A stretch of 64,000 nt of DNA from an uncultured Pseudomonadales bacterium (GCA_943789485.1 CALSUH010000030.1:1-64000); one strand, 5' to 3'. Positions 1 through 10,327 are shown, counted from the stretch's first letter. Translations and numbers: made by a program. The notes: generated by a model from the letters alone, not told the origin.

Positions 1-4
1 CACT

Positions 5-22
5 ATGCATCAGGCATTAAAA
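5..22 (+). repeat. Dispersed repeat core atgcatcaggcattaaaa, copy 1
   Basis: Exact match to 242-259; shorter core atcaggcattaaaa recurs at 1932-1945. Confidence 0.7.
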
Positions 23-28
23 AAATGA

Positions 29-60
29 GGCTCACCCCTAACGGGGTGGGCCTTTTTTTT
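29..60. terminator. Intrinsic terminator, probably bidirectional
   Basis: ggctcacccc-taac-ggggtgggcc stem followed by a T run, preceded by an A run. Confidence 0.75.
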
Positions 61-241
61 TAGTGCCTGACAATGACCTGTTCTGCCGAATGCTGTGAGA
101 GTAGGGTGAAGAACGGTTGGCGCAGCCAAAACAAAGTGCAGCTTTGTTAGTGATGAACGACCCGCCAAGGATGGCGGGGCTGGGGCTAAAGAGAATAACT
201 GAAGCTGCGCCAGGGATGGCAACACAAAGCACCCTTACACC

Positions 242-259
242 ATGCATCAGGCATTAAAA
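242..259 (+). repeat. Dispersed repeat core atgcatcaggcattaaaa, copy 2
   Basis: Exact 18-bp match to 5-22. Confidence 0.7.
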
Positions 260-429
260 TACTGGGGCAAGACCACTAGTCATTTAATAACTTATTAGTG
301 TTCTTCAATAGTTCACTTTCCTCCATTTCCAAGTGGGGGAAATGCAAAATCTTTAGACCTAAGGTCTAGTGATTGATATTCGAGACTGTATCTGACCCCT
401 TTTGATCGTTTTTCCTCCAGCACCTTGCT

Positions 430-1554
430 CTAAGGAGCTGTATTTAGGCGTGCGGCAATGAGAGGTAAATGCTGTCGTCCAATTAATAGTTCATCGTCCA
501 AAAGGACGACGATACCCACCGTTGCTGGACGAATTACTTGTTCTGGCCCTTCTTTTTTCGCAGAGATTTGATTCTGCTGCAAAAGCTGTTCTATAGCAGT
601 TGCATAGTCCTGCGAAGCAGATCCCGTTGAATCATAGCGATCAAGGTTTAGCTGCCGGTTTTTTTCGCGCCACTGCATGTGCAGAGCACTGCGTGAACCT
701 TCAGCATACGAAGTGGGCGCGGAGGTTTTGCTTGCTTCAATCATCACCCAACTGAGGCTTCCAGAATAATTTGAAAGAAGCTTGAAGAGCTGAGGTAGAG
801 CTAACAGGCTATCTAGGGAATCGTCTATGCCGATGGTAACTTGGGAGGGAGGCTGCGGTAGCGCCAGCAGTTCGACTGGCAGGGGATTTCCAATATCTGG
901 AGTAGGCCCATTTTGCCCGGCTATTTGCCAGTGTACGCGAGGTAGGTTTTCACGCCCAAAGTACACATCCGACCCAACAACATAGGAGGGGACACCGAAG
1001 ATGCCATCGGAGAAAGCTGACGATTGTAGTTGAGCATTAATTGCCGTGCCTTCGTCGCGAGCCCATTCGCCGAATGCTGCACCGTCGGCTCCAACTTGGT
1101 CCAATAGCTGTTCAATTGCAGTACTGTTTTCTACATCGAGTTCGCGCTTCCAGAACGGCTGGAAAACGAGATCAATAAATTTCTGCTGCGTGTCGTAGTC
1201 ATAGTTCTTTGTCCACAGCATCGCAGTGGCCGCTAGATTAGTATCCCAAATTTTCACGGTGCCGCGTATGGTCTGTTGGTACAGGGTCGCGTAGCGCCTA
1301 CAATCGTAGTACGCGTACTTAACGCCAGCCCACTGCTCAGTACTACGGCTTTGCTCGACGACCTTGCCTGCTTCGTCGAGACGTGCGCTGCCCAGATAAC
1401 TCGGAATATCTAGCACGAAAGGGCGCCAATCGAATTGAACGCCCAATTTTCGTTCAAGTGCGCGTGTAGGCTCGATAGCAAGATAGGCATAGGGACTTTT
1501 GAAATCTAGGTACACGATGGCGGGACTATCGGTGGCGAGTGGCTGTAGTATCAA
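430..1554 (-). CDS. DsbA-family thioredoxin-fold protein (2-hydroxychromene-2-carboxylate isomerase-like)
   Basis: N-terminal YLDFKSPYAYLA and C-terminal GIFGVPSYVVGSDVYFGRENL are typical of the HCCA isomerase/DsbA family; the ~150-aa C-terminal extension is not recognised. Confidence 0.8.
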   Translation of the reverse strand: MILQPLATDSPAIVYLDFKSPYAYLAIEPTRALERKLGVQFDWRPFVLDIPSYLGSARLDEAGKVVEQSRSTEQWAGVKYAYYDCRRYATLYQQTIRGTVKIWDTNLAATAMLWTKNYDYDTQQKFIDLVFQPFWKRELDVENSTAIEQLLDQVGADGAAFGEWARDEGTAINAQLQSSAFSDGIFGVPSYVVGSDVYFGRENLPRVHWQIAGQNGPTPDIGNPLPVELLALPQPPSQVTIGIDDSLDSLLALPQLFKLLSNYSGSLSWVMIEASKTSAPTSYAEGSRSALHMQWREKNRQLNLDRYDSTGSASQDYATAIEQLLQQNQISAKKEGPEQVIRPATVGIVVLLDDELLIGRQHLPLIAARLNTAP

Positions 1555-1907
1555 GGTGTTATCCTTTAGGTTATTTTTCTATTTAATTTACTAGTTAAAG
1601 CTGGCTGCTCGGTGTTGTTCGTGAGAAGTGCGCAAGCCCAGTTGAGCTATCTCATAAACAAATGGAGTCAGAGCAAGAATACAGTAGTTGGGATTTCAAT
1701 AAGAAAGAAATATTGCTTAGCTAAGTTCTTATTTCTACTGCCTACTGATAGTTTTCCGAAGGAATTAATTAACTAGCGACTTAGCTACACGAGACTACCT
1801 TAGGCTATGTATCAGGCATGGCTTGGATGAACACAGTAGTGGACTGGACGGCAATCAATGATTCGAACTCTGGCTGAGCCAGACTCCTCACCCTTGCGGG
1901 CCGCGTT

Positions 1908-1925
1908 GCGGTCTTGAATGCTGCG
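1908..1925 (+). repeat. Dispersed repeat segment gcggtcttgaatgctgcg
   Basis: Exact 18-bp match to 18249-18266. Confidence 0.65.
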
Positions 1926-1931
1926 CATTCG

Positions 1932-1945
1932 ATCAGGCATTAAAA
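1932..1945 (+). repeat. Dispersed repeat core atcaggcattaaaa, copy 3
   Basis: Same core as 5-22 and 242-259. Confidence 0.6.
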
Positions 1946-1961
1946 TAAGAAGGCCCCGTTA

Positions 1962-2237
1962 TTGGTAGCCATGGAGCTGTGTCCGGGTGGAACAGAGTCT
2001 AATTTTTCGACGGTGGCCTCTGAAAATTCAGAAGTAATAAGTGCCAGAACTGTCGAAATGGGGGTCTCAAGTCTTAGTGCCGAATTGGTTGCAAACGAGT
2101 GTTTAGATGCTTTCTTAAAAGACAGAATGTATGTGATTACAGGTAGAAGCAGCAAGATCATGCGCGCAATCGGCCGTTTGACCTATTGTCCATGTGGATG
2201 CCATCCCATTTACTTAGAAAAAAGCAATAGGGTCTGA
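1962..2237 (+). pseudogene. C-terminal fragment of a short-chain dehydrogenase (SDR)
   Basis: ELCPGGTESNF...LVANECLDAFLKDRMYVITGRSSKIMRAIGRL resembles the SDR C-terminal half; the Rossmann and catalytic part is absent and the dispersed repeat lies immediately upstream. Confidence 0.6.
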
Positions 2238-2374
2238 TAGCAAAGGGAATTTCCGACCGATTTCTTTGATCTTGATCTTGAGCTTTACTTTTGCTGTACA
2301 AAACCAAAATACCGCTGCTAGCGTTTACTTGTTGTCATTTCCTAAATCTTCCTATTAGCCTGTAAGCTTAACCT

Positions 2375-3211
2375 ATGCCCGAAGGACCAGAAATACGGCT
2401 TGCCGCAGACAAAATTGCGAAGGTGCTTGTCGACAAACCAGTACTATCATTTTTTTTCGGATTGCCAAACCTAGCTCGTTGGGAAGGGGATTTTGCGTCC
2501 AGCTACGTGATTTCCATTGAAACTCGAGGCAAGGCCTTGCTAACACACTTCGCAAATGGCTTAACTATATACTCTCACAACCAACTCTATGGTCGGTGGT
2601 ATGTAGTTAAAAGGAATCGTTTGCCATCCTCAGGCCGTTCTTTGCGCATGGCGATACACACAGCCGAGCACAGTGCGCTGCTGTATAGCGCTTCAGATAT
2701 TAGTGTTTGGGAAACCCAGCGGATTTTAGAGCATCCATTTTTAGCGAAGCTTGGCCCGGACATATTGAGCGAAGAGCTAACCTGGAGGCAGGTTGCAAGC
2801 CTCTTAGCCTCACTTAAGTTTCGCAATCGCAGAGTTGGAGCCTTTTATCTGGACCAAGGCTTTGTCGCTGGAATAGGAAACTATTTGCGATCTGAAATCC
2901 TTTTCTTTGCCAAGGTCAATCCCTGGGCTAAGCCAAATCAATTAAGCACTAAAGAGTTAAATCAGCTAGCTAGGGCTACGTTGTCCGTGTCTCGTCGCAG
3001 CTATAAAACAAAAGGAGTGACGAACGAGGCGTCTAGAGTAACTCAATTAAAGAAGCTGGGTAAGACTCGAAGTCAATTTCGTCACGCGGTATTCGGAAGA
3101 GAATCCCAAGCCTGTTATGACTGTGGCTGCGATATAATTAAAGACAGCGTGGCATCAAGACGACTTTACTGGTGCCCTGCATGCCAATATGAAACGAGCG
3201 AGAGACAATGA
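2375..3211 (+). CDS. nei: Endonuclease VIII / Fpg-Nei family DNA glycosylase
   Basis: MPEGPEIRLAADK N-terminus, GNYLRSEIL helix, C-terminal zinc finger CYDCGC...CPAC. Confidence 0.92.
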   Translation: MPEGPEIRLAADKIAKVLVDKPVLSFFFGLPNLARWEGDFASSYVISIETRGKALLTHFANGLTIYSHNQLYGRWYVVKRNRLPSSGRSLRMAIHTAEHSALLYSASDISVWETQRILEHPFLAKLGPDILSEELTWRQVASLLASLKFRNRRVGAFYLDQGFVAGIGNYLRSEILFFAKVNPWAKPNQLSTKELNQLARATLSVSRRSYKTKGVTNEASRVTQLKKLGKTRSQFRHAVFGRESQACYDCGCDIIKDSVASRRLYWCPACQYETSERQ

Positions 3212-4572
3212 TCCCCGGGCAAAAAGACTTTTTATTCGTGCCTCTCGGCGGATGCGGTGAAATCGGGATGAACTTAAACTTGTTCGGCCATGCCGGTCAG
3301 TGGTTGATGGTAGACTGCGGAATTACTTTTGAGAAGGATGATACTAACCCGGGAGGTGGCAATAGAGTTGAAATGCCCGACCCAATATTTATTAGCAACC
3401 GCAGTGATGCCCTTGTTGGAATGATCGCGACTCATGCACACGAAGACCACATAGGGGCAATCGCTCATCTATGGCCCCAGTTAAGATGTCCTATTTACAC
3501 GACGCCGTTTACGCGGAATGTATTGCTTCGAAAACTAAGACAAAAGGGGGTTGATGCACCTATTGTGACCGTTCAGGAGGGCGAGACAATCACTCTTGGG
3601 GGTTTTAGGGTTACTTGGCTTCCCATTACCCATTCGACTGTAGAAACCAATGCGCTGCTTATAGAAACCTCAGCTGGGCGGACGTTGCATACAGCAGATT
3701 GGAAGATTGACTCAGCGCCTATTGTTGGTCGAGCGTTTGAACCGGATGTTTATCGACGGCTAGGCAATGATGGCATCGACGCTATAGTGTGTGACTCAAC
3801 CAACGCCAATCAAGCTGGCCATTCCACTTCTGAGTCAGAATTGTTTGAAGGACTGTTAGCAGCCGTTAAATGCTCCACGGGACGGGTAGTAGTTGCTTGT
3901 TTTTCTAGCAACATTGCGCGCCTGCAAACTCTTGGTCATGTGGCGGAAGTGTCAGGGCGCTATATAGGAGTGATTGGCCGATCGATAGAGGCCATGGTGA
4001 CGAATGCCAGAATGGCGGGTTACTTAAACGAACATTTCAACCTAGTCGATTCTTTTAACCTAGGCTATCTTCTGCCTAATGAGGTATTGGCTGTGGCGAC
4101 GGGGAGTCAGGGAGAGTCGCGAGCTGCTTTGCAGCGACTGGCGATGGATACTCATCCGGACATTACCTTAGCTACGGGGGATCACGTGATCTTCAGCGCC
4201 AAAACTATTCCTGGCAACGAGATCGAAGTGCATCGATTGGTGGCTGCCCTTGTGAGCAAAGGTGTTGAGGTGACGCTTTCAGAGACCAGTTTGCAGCCTA
4301 TTCATGCCTCGGGGCACCCTTGTCGGGACGAATTACAGCAAATGTATGATTGGATAAAGCCTAAAATTGCAATACCTGTTCATGGTGAAGCTTTGCATAT
4401 GCAATGCAATGCAGATATAGCAAAGTCATGTGGCGTACCAATACAGTTGACTGGAAGCAATGGTGATGTGTTTGACATAGTTACTGGAAAAATACTGAAA
4501 GAGCGCGTACCAGTAGGTCGGCTCTGGTTAGATGATTCAAAGCGAGAGGCGCTTTTAGCAAAGGTTGAGTAG
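3208..4572 (+). CDS. Ribonuclease J-like metallo-beta-lactamase-fold RNase
   Basis: HAHEDHIGA MBL motif and RNase J-like architecture; start overlaps nei stop (ATGA). Confidence 0.85.
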   Translation: MIPGQKDFLFVPLGGCGEIGMNLNLFGHAGQWLMVDCGITFEKDDTNPGGGNRVEMPDPIFISNRSDALVGMIATHAHEDHIGAIAHLWPQLRCPIYTTPFTRNVLLRKLRQKGVDAPIVTVQEGETITLGGFRVTWLPITHSTVETNALLIETSAGRTLHTADWKIDSAPIVGRAFEPDVYRRLGNDGIDAIVCDSTNANQAGHSTSESELFEGLLAAVKCSTGRVVVACFSSNIARLQTLGHVAEVSGRYIGVIGRSIEAMVTNARMAGYLNEHFNLVDSFNLGYLLPNEVLAVATGSQGESRAALQRLAMDTHPDITLATGDHVIFSAKTIPGNEIEVHRLVAALVSKGVEVTLSETSLQPIHASGHPCRDELQQMYDWIKPKIAIPVHGEALHMQCNADIAKSCGVPIQLTGSNGDVFDIVTGKILKERVPVGRLWLDDSKREALLAKVE

Positions 4573-4660
4573 CGGCCGACTCGCCAGTGCGGCTATGGCA
4601 CAGATGTATTCCTGTAAAGAAATTAGAAATCCAAATGCCGTAACGGTGCGTAATTTAATT

Positions 4661-5002
4661 ATGGATAAAGACACATTGTTCTACGACGATGCCTGCCCAA
4701 TTTGTTCGGCAGAAATGGCAAAGCTAGCGAAGCATCATGACAAAGGTCTAGAACTTACGCCCATTTCCACGCTTCCAGTGGAACGCCAGGCTGCTCTGCG
4801 CACGGAACTGCATCTTAGAACCGAGGGTGGTGAATGGCTAAAAGGATTAGAGGCAAACGTGCGTGCCTGGCAACATACACGTTACAGCAAGGCGACGAAT
4901 TTGTTGCTCCACCCCATGTTTCGTTGGATAGCTGAACTGGCCTACCAAACTTGGCTCTCCTATTACCAATGGACGCGAAAGCGCAGAGAAGCTAAGGATT
5001 GA
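4661..5002 (+). CDS. DCC-family thiol-disulfide oxidoreductase-like protein (DUF393)
   Basis: LFYDDACPICSAEM motif; start trimmed from ORF start 4565 to the ATG at 4661. Confidence 0.8.
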   Translation: MDKDTLFYDDACPICSAEMAKLAKHHDKGLELTPISTLPVERQAALRTELHLRTEGGEWLKGLEANVRAWQHTRYSKATNLLLHPMFRWIAELAYQTWLSYYQWTRKRREAKD

Positions 5003-5397
5003 TGTGTTACCCCAATAGCGTGAAATTAATCTGCCCCCTCTGACTCTACAGGGCAAAGTACCATTCTTATTTTAGTAAACAGTATTGATAAATTAACTCT
5101 CTAAATCCACAACAACCCTGTAAAAGCACTTCTACGCTGCAACCGCCTTTCCCGAAGGCGCAAAGGCAAGTCCTTAGAAATATCGATAGCTTTCTACTAC
5201 ACCAAATGCCTGCCCAGGAAAAGTAAGTTACAGACTCTATGAACTTTTAAAAATCACAGCGCCTGATACATTTATTGGTTTGTGATCGATTAGAAATGAC
5301 CCATTTAGCGCATTGTTACGTATCGGTTATAGAAGTGTTTTTTAGTGCTCGCTTCTTAAGAATTTAAGCACTTAAATTCAAGTAAAAAGGATGAACA

Positions 5398-5841
5398 ATG
5401 AAATTTCTAAACACGATGCTGGTCGGTTCTTTAGTAATATTCTCTGGGTCGGCGCTCGCGGAAAGCTACGAAGTGCAAATGCTCAATACAGGCGAAGATG
5501 GTGTAATGGTTTTTGAGCCGGCAGTTTTAAGTATAAATCCTGGGGACTCTGTTACGTTTAAAGCAACGAATCCTGGTCATAATTCAGAGTCTATGCAAGA
5601 AATGATGCCAGAAGGTGCGCAAGGGTGGAAGGGAGGCATGGGTCAAGACGTTACCGTGACTTTCGATCAGGACGGTGTTTACGTATACCAATGCACTCCC
5701 CACCTTATGATGGCTATGGTAGGAGTTATCAAGGTCGGTTCTGGACCGAATCTAGAAGCTATTAAAACTGCCGCGACAGGCAAGAAAGCAGCATTTATGA
5801 TGGCCCAGGATCGTTTAGATGATTACTTAAATCAATTATGA
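5398..5841 (+). CDS. Pseudoazurin (type I copper protein)
   Basis: Signal peptide; cupredoxin ligand pattern NPGHNS...YQCTPHLMMAM. Confidence 0.9.
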   Translation: MKFLNTMLVGSLVIFSGSALAESYEVQMLNTGEDGVMVFEPAVLSINPGDSVTFKATNPGHNSESMQEMMPEGAQGWKGGMGQDVTVTFDQDGVYVYQCTPHLMMAMVGVIKVGSGPNLEAIKTAATGKKAAFMMAQDRLDDYLNQL

Positions 5842-6165
5842 GTTTGCATTATATAGCGATCTGAAGGTTAGGTGGTTTACCTGCTTTTTAGGAAGCCACC
5901 GATTAATGCACGCGGTGACAATGAATATTACTGAATAGTCTCTATAGGCAGCTGTTATGTAGTGGCATCAAATTCTAAGGCCCAGCTGCTGCACAAGCGC
6001 CACAGAAGTAAATAACCACTGCTGTTTTCCGTCAAAAATGGATGACACCGGACTACCAGCGCCGAGCTTATCACTATGGATCGACTAAGAACCTAGCCAT
6101 AGGCATGAGCGCTCTGCAACCGAGTAAAGCGTATTTTCCTCAAGAACCTGCGCACAGGCCTAATC

Positions 6166-6537
6166 ATGAACAAACTACTAACAATAGTAATTTTATTTTG
6201 CTTCACCGCAGTCGCTAGTGCGGATATTTATTATTGTGAAGACACTATGGGAGTTTCAATAGACAGGTTTGATTTTGAGGCTTTGAATAATGATAGCGAT
6301 AATTTCATCGCACATAGCTGGCTGATTGATACTGATAAAGGCTGGCGGCGTACAGATAATCCTCACTATGAAGGAATATGCGAAGTGAATAAAGGCTATA
6401 CTGTTTGTAGTGTTCGCGATATAGCTTTTGGGGAAGCAACTTTTGCGATTCATCCCGATGGCTCAAATTTTACTCTCGTATATCTCGATTACGGTTTGGA
6501 TGTATTGGCGTTTGTCGGAACCTGTACTAAGGCATAA
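6166..6537 (+). CDS. Hypothetical exported protein
   Basis: 123-aa ORF with signal peptide; family not recognised. Confidence 0.5.
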   Translation: MNKLLTIVILFCFTAVASADIYYCEDTMGVSIDRFDFEALNNDSDNFIAHSWLIDTDKGWRRTDNPHYEGICEVNKGYTVCSVRDIAFGEATFAIHPDGSNFTLVYLDYGLDVLAFVGTCTKA

Positions 6538-6754
6538 TCATGGACCAACACTAGCAGCAATAACCCTACCCTGCTTTTCCAAGCACTAATCAGTCCTCAC
6601 AACCGTTTATGCTGAAAATCATTGCACAGTGGCTAGCAACTTGTCAGAGGCCTCTGTGAGTATTCTGCTGGCTTCCTGGAAGCCCGATATTGCGACCACT
6701 CCAGCTACTTGGGGTGATTAAACAGAAACCTTCGATCAGGATCATTCTTCAACT

Positions 6755-7123
6755 ATGACTGACAAAATCTCGACTATCGCAGACCTTAAAGACCTTCTCC
6801 AGACGTTCAGGGATGAAAGGGATTGGAATCAATTCCACGATGCGAAAAATCTAGCCGAGGCTATATCAATTGAAGCTGCAGAACTTCAAGAACTGTTTCT
6901 ATGGCAAGACAGTAACACTGTAATGGAGAAACTCGTTACTGACGAAAGCTTTAAAAAAAGTGTGGAAGAGGAACTAGCAGATATAGTCGCCTACTGTCTG
7001 AACTTTGCGAATGCAACAGGCATAGACATATCAAGTGCTGTAGTGGACAAAGTCGGCAAAAATGCCGAGAAGTATCCAGTAGAGAAAGCCAAGGGCATAG
7101 CTAAGAAGTACGACCAATTATGA
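6755..7123 (+). CDS. MazG-like / RS21-C6-type nucleotide pyrophosphohydrolase
   Basis: EAAELQELFLW and EEELADIVAYCLNFA helical motifs. Confidence 0.85.
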   Translation: MTDKISTIADLKDLLQTFRDERDWNQFHDAKNLAEAISIEAAELQELFLWQDSNTVMEKLVTDESFKKSVEEELADIVAYCLNFANATGIDISSAVVDKVGKNAEKYPVEKAKGIAKKYDQL

Positions 7124-7569
7124 CTTTTCTTTGAATCAGAGACTAACAAACCAGAAAGTTCTCTGAATCAGGAAAACCATTCGCTAAAAAGCCAATGCTG
7201 ATTTCCTTACTCCCCGTGACACTAGCAGACAATGTGTATGGCTCCACTTCCAAAGTCACCTGTCCTGCGAGATTATGATAGTCACTCATGATAACGTTCC
7301 TTTGAATTTTGTAGGTCAAAAATTAGCAGAGCTAGACTAGGAACCCTTTCAAGCGTGTACCCTAAAGCGATATTGCCAAGATAACTACCAAAGCTGGGAA
7401 AACCTTCAATCACAGGAAATAAGGCTACTGTTTTATCCCAAGAAGCATTGGTCGACTAGCTGTGCTTTTCTCCTAGCCATCTCAATGTGCATAACGAAAT
7501 TTTTATCTCTCTACATCTAGCTAATCCGTTGTCATCAGCTCAGCGTATCAGTATTTTCTGGAGTATTTA

Positions 7570-8835
7570 ATGGCACACACCCTTTACTGGCTTACTCACG
7601 ATCTGAGGCTCGATGATAACCCTGCCCTACTGCGAGCGGCGCTTGGTGAGTCATTGCTGCTTGTTTACTGTGTAAATCCTGATTGGTTCGTCCCAGGTCG
7701 ATTACTCTCGGCCTCGATGGGTGCTCATCGCTTGCAGTTTCTGAGGGAGGCGCTAGTAGGCCTAAGCAACTCATTAAACGGGATCGGGCAGCACCTTCTG
7801 ATTCTTGAGGAACGCCCTCAAATCGCTTTAGCCAGATTGGTCCGCCAGAATGCTATCCAACGGTTAGTCTGCTCTAGCCAATTTGGTATGGATGAAAAAT
7901 GCGAGCTACAGGCGCTAGCTAAAAATTTGCCTGACCTTGAAATAGAAGAGGTGGACACTTATACGCTTTTCAATCGACAAGCGATAGATTCTATCAATGA
8001 TGGGGTTCTGACAACGTACTCCAGATTTAGGCGCCAAGCTGAGAAATGGGAAGCGATGCCTGTACTCCCTACTCCAGAGCGCCTCCCACCTCCACCCAAG
8101 GCAGTTATCCGTAAGGAAAAGATGCCTCCCAACTTCCTTGCTGAACAGGCAGCAAGCGAAAAGCTAATCACCGGGGGGGAAAGGGCGGCTCAGGAGCATC
8201 TTGCACAGTATTTTGCCGGTGACCTGCCTCTATCTTACAAAGCTGTGCGCAATGAATTGGACGGTTTCAACAATTCCTCAAAAATGTCGTCGTGGCTTAA
8301 TATGGGTTGTCTTTCTATCAGGCGCCTGCGATGGACGGTCGAGGATTATGAATCAAAGCACGGTGGAAACGAATCCACATACTGGCTCTTTGTTGAGCTA
8401 TTGTGGCGTGAGTATTTTTTGTGGTTAGCGTTACATATTGAAAGTCAGCTTTTCAGTTTTCACGGTGCTGCAGCGCAGCCACCGATGACTAAGTTTCAGC
8501 AAGAAAAGTTTGAGTGCTGGTGTAAGGGAGACACGCCTTATCCATTAGTGAATGCCTGCATGAGGCAGTTGAATCGGAGTGGGTTTTTATCTAACCGGGG
8601 GCGACAGATTGCGGCAAGCTGTTTTGTGAACGAGTTAGCCCAAGACTGGCGCTACGGTGCGGCTTTCTTTGAACAGCAACTTGTGGACTATAACGTGGCG
8701 GTGAACTGGGGTAATTGGCAGTATATTGCTGGAGTAGGTGCCGACCCAAGGGGAGGCCGGCATTTTAATCTGAAAAAACAAACAGAACTCTATGATGCTA
8801 ATGGCGAATATCGGCGTCGCTGGGCGCGTAGCTGA
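7570..8835 (+). CDS. DASH-family cryptochrome / deoxyribodipyrimidine photolyase
   Basis: [17 protein letters not shown]-terminus; [59 protein letters not shown]-binding region. Confidence 0.93.
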   Translation: MAHTLYWLTHDLRLDDNPALLRAALGESLLLVYCVNPDWFVPGRLLSASMGAHRLQFLREALVGLSNSLNGIGQHLLILEERPQIALARLVRQNAIQRLVCSSQFGMDEKCELQALAKNLPDLEIEEVDTYTLFNRQAIDSINDGVLTTYSRFRRQAEKWEAMPVLPTPERLPPPPKAVIRKEKMPPNFLAEQAASEKLITGGERAAQEHLAQYFAGDLPLSYKAVRNELDGFNNSSKMSSWLNMGCLSIRRLRWTVEDYESKHGGNESTYWLFVELLWREYFLWLALHIESQLFSFHGAAAQPPMTKFQQEKFECWCKGDTPYPLVNACMRQLNRSGFLSNRGRQIAASCFVNELAQDWRYGAAFFEQQLVDYNVAVNWGNWQYIAGVGADPRGGRHFNLKKQTELYDANGEYRRRWARS

Positions 8836-8836
8836 T

Positions 8837-8995
8837 ATGACTCACCACAAAATCATTCTTCCCAGCAAAATTTGCAAAGTCTGTGGACTTTCTTTTAACT
8901 GGCGGAAAAAATGGAAGCTTAATTGGAATGAAGTGCTTTATTGCTCAGATCGTTGTCGGCGTAACAAGCCTGCCAAAGGTGAGAATAAATCGTGA
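8837..8995 (+). CDS. DUF2256 small zinc-ribbon-like protein
   Basis: [34 protein letters not shown] cysteine pattern; starts 2 nt after the photolyase stop; start trimmed from 8792. Confidence 0.85.
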   Translation: MTHHKIILPSKICKVCGLSFNWRKKWKLNWNEVLYCSDRCRRNKPAKGENKS

Positions 8996-9044
8996 ACAGC
9001 TACCACTCCACTTAGCGTAAAAACACTGTATTTTTACTCTGACT

Positions 9045-9632
9045 CCATCCATCAGCCAGCGGATTGCCAGCTTACTGGAAAGAAGAGGCCTATTGGAGCG
9101 TGATGAAGACAATAGCTACCTGACCCTGGATAGTCTGGATGAAGATCCCATGCAGGGGCTCCATTCTCACTCGCTTCCACGGGGTCTCTGCGCCAAACAG
9201 TAATCAGCGGATTCACGTCACACCGGCAAAGCGTGGCAAAGGCCGAAAAGGTCTGGCACCACGATCTTGGGACGAGAAGACTCCGTCAGAGCAGCATGCG
9301 GCTATGACCTGAATGCAAAGATTGAAACGAGTGTTCAATATCGATATCTGCGAGAAGTGTAAAGGCCCGATCTCCACCAGACAGGGCTGCACCACAGATT
9401 AGTTGTTTGACCGGCCTTAATTTTCTTCTTTTGCTACTTGCTGCCTGGCAAGGTGGTAGGGTAATCATACCCTTTTTAACCAACCCCAAAAGTAGATGTC
9501 ATGCTGCTGTCAGCATTCGTTTCGGTAACAAGCCACCATTAGCCTTGTTAGTCCGTTCGTTATTGTAGAAACAAAGCCACTGCGTGGCATAGACTTAGAT
9601 GGAGATAGCTTTTATTCTACTTATACTACTTG
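9045..9632. mobile_element. Left degenerate IS91-family + IS3-family transposase remnant
   Basis: Plus strand: IS91-type fragments (RGLLERDEDNSYLTLD...; KRVFNIDICEKCKGPI). Minus strand: IS3-type C-terminus YATQWLCFYNNERTNKANGGLLPKRML. Homologous to 16676-17175. Confidence 0.75.
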
Positions 9633-9691
9633 GTTATTCCTGTTTGGATGCTCTTACAAAAATTGTGGCCAGGTTATAAACATCTAGCAGA

Positions 9692-10321
9692 ATGCAAAAT
9701 ACGATAATAAACTCAGGAATGTTTATGCAAGTAATTACGATTTCCGGTGCAAGCGGATCAGGAAAGACTACATTAGCGGAATTTATCCATCAATCCACTC
9801 CGGGTAGTCTGCTTTTGAGTTTAGATCGCTATTATTTAAGCAAGAAAGAGCAAGTTGACAAAAACGGCTTTTGCAATTTTGACGACCCATCGGCCATAGA
9901 TACTTTTTTATTAAAAGAACATCTCTCAGAATTGAGAACAACTGGCCGGACAAATGTTCCGGTATACGACTTCACCATAAGTGAAAGAACCGGTCACGAG
10001 GAGGTGGCCACCAGCGGTTTAATCATAATAGAAGGATTGTTCGCAGGATCTATTTTACCAATAGAAAGTAATGTAAAAATTTTTGTCGAATCTGACCTGG
10101 ATTTAGCTCTTTTAAGACGCATAAAAAGAGACATGAACGAACGGGGCAGAACATTAGAAAGCGTTACAGAACAATATATTAAATCTGTCAGACCTGCATA
10201 TTTCAAGCATGTCGAAAATATCAAATCTAATGCTCATCACATTTTGATCAATAACGGATCAACGGATCAACTCATCGAAGATGGCAAATTCATCATCGAA
10301 GAATTAAAGTTGAATAAATAA
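9692..10321 (+). CDS. Uridine kinase-family P-loop kinase
   Basis: Walker A SGASGSGKTT, LSLDRYY, VYDFTISERTG, IIIEGLFA; real start may be 9719 or 9725. Confidence 0.82.
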   Translation: MQNTIINSGMFMQVITISGASGSGKTTLAEFIHQSTPGSLLLSLDRYYLSKKEQVDKNGFCNFDDPSAIDTFLLKEHLSELRTTGRTNVPVYDFTISERTGHEEVATSGLIIIEGLFAGSILPIESNVKIFVESDLDLALLRRIKRDMNERGRTLESVTEQYIKSVRPAYFKHVENIKSNAHHILINNGSTDQLIEDGKFIIEELKLNK

Positions 10322-10327
10322 AACTCC

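Noticed and set aside
10-247. Minus ORFs 10..225 and 38..247
   Set aside because: They lie entirely within the terminator/repeat unit and look like chance frames.
5255-5275. Reverse-complement match to the repeat core (gcctgatacat) upstream of pseudoazurin
   Set aside because: Too short and imperfect to distinguish from chance.
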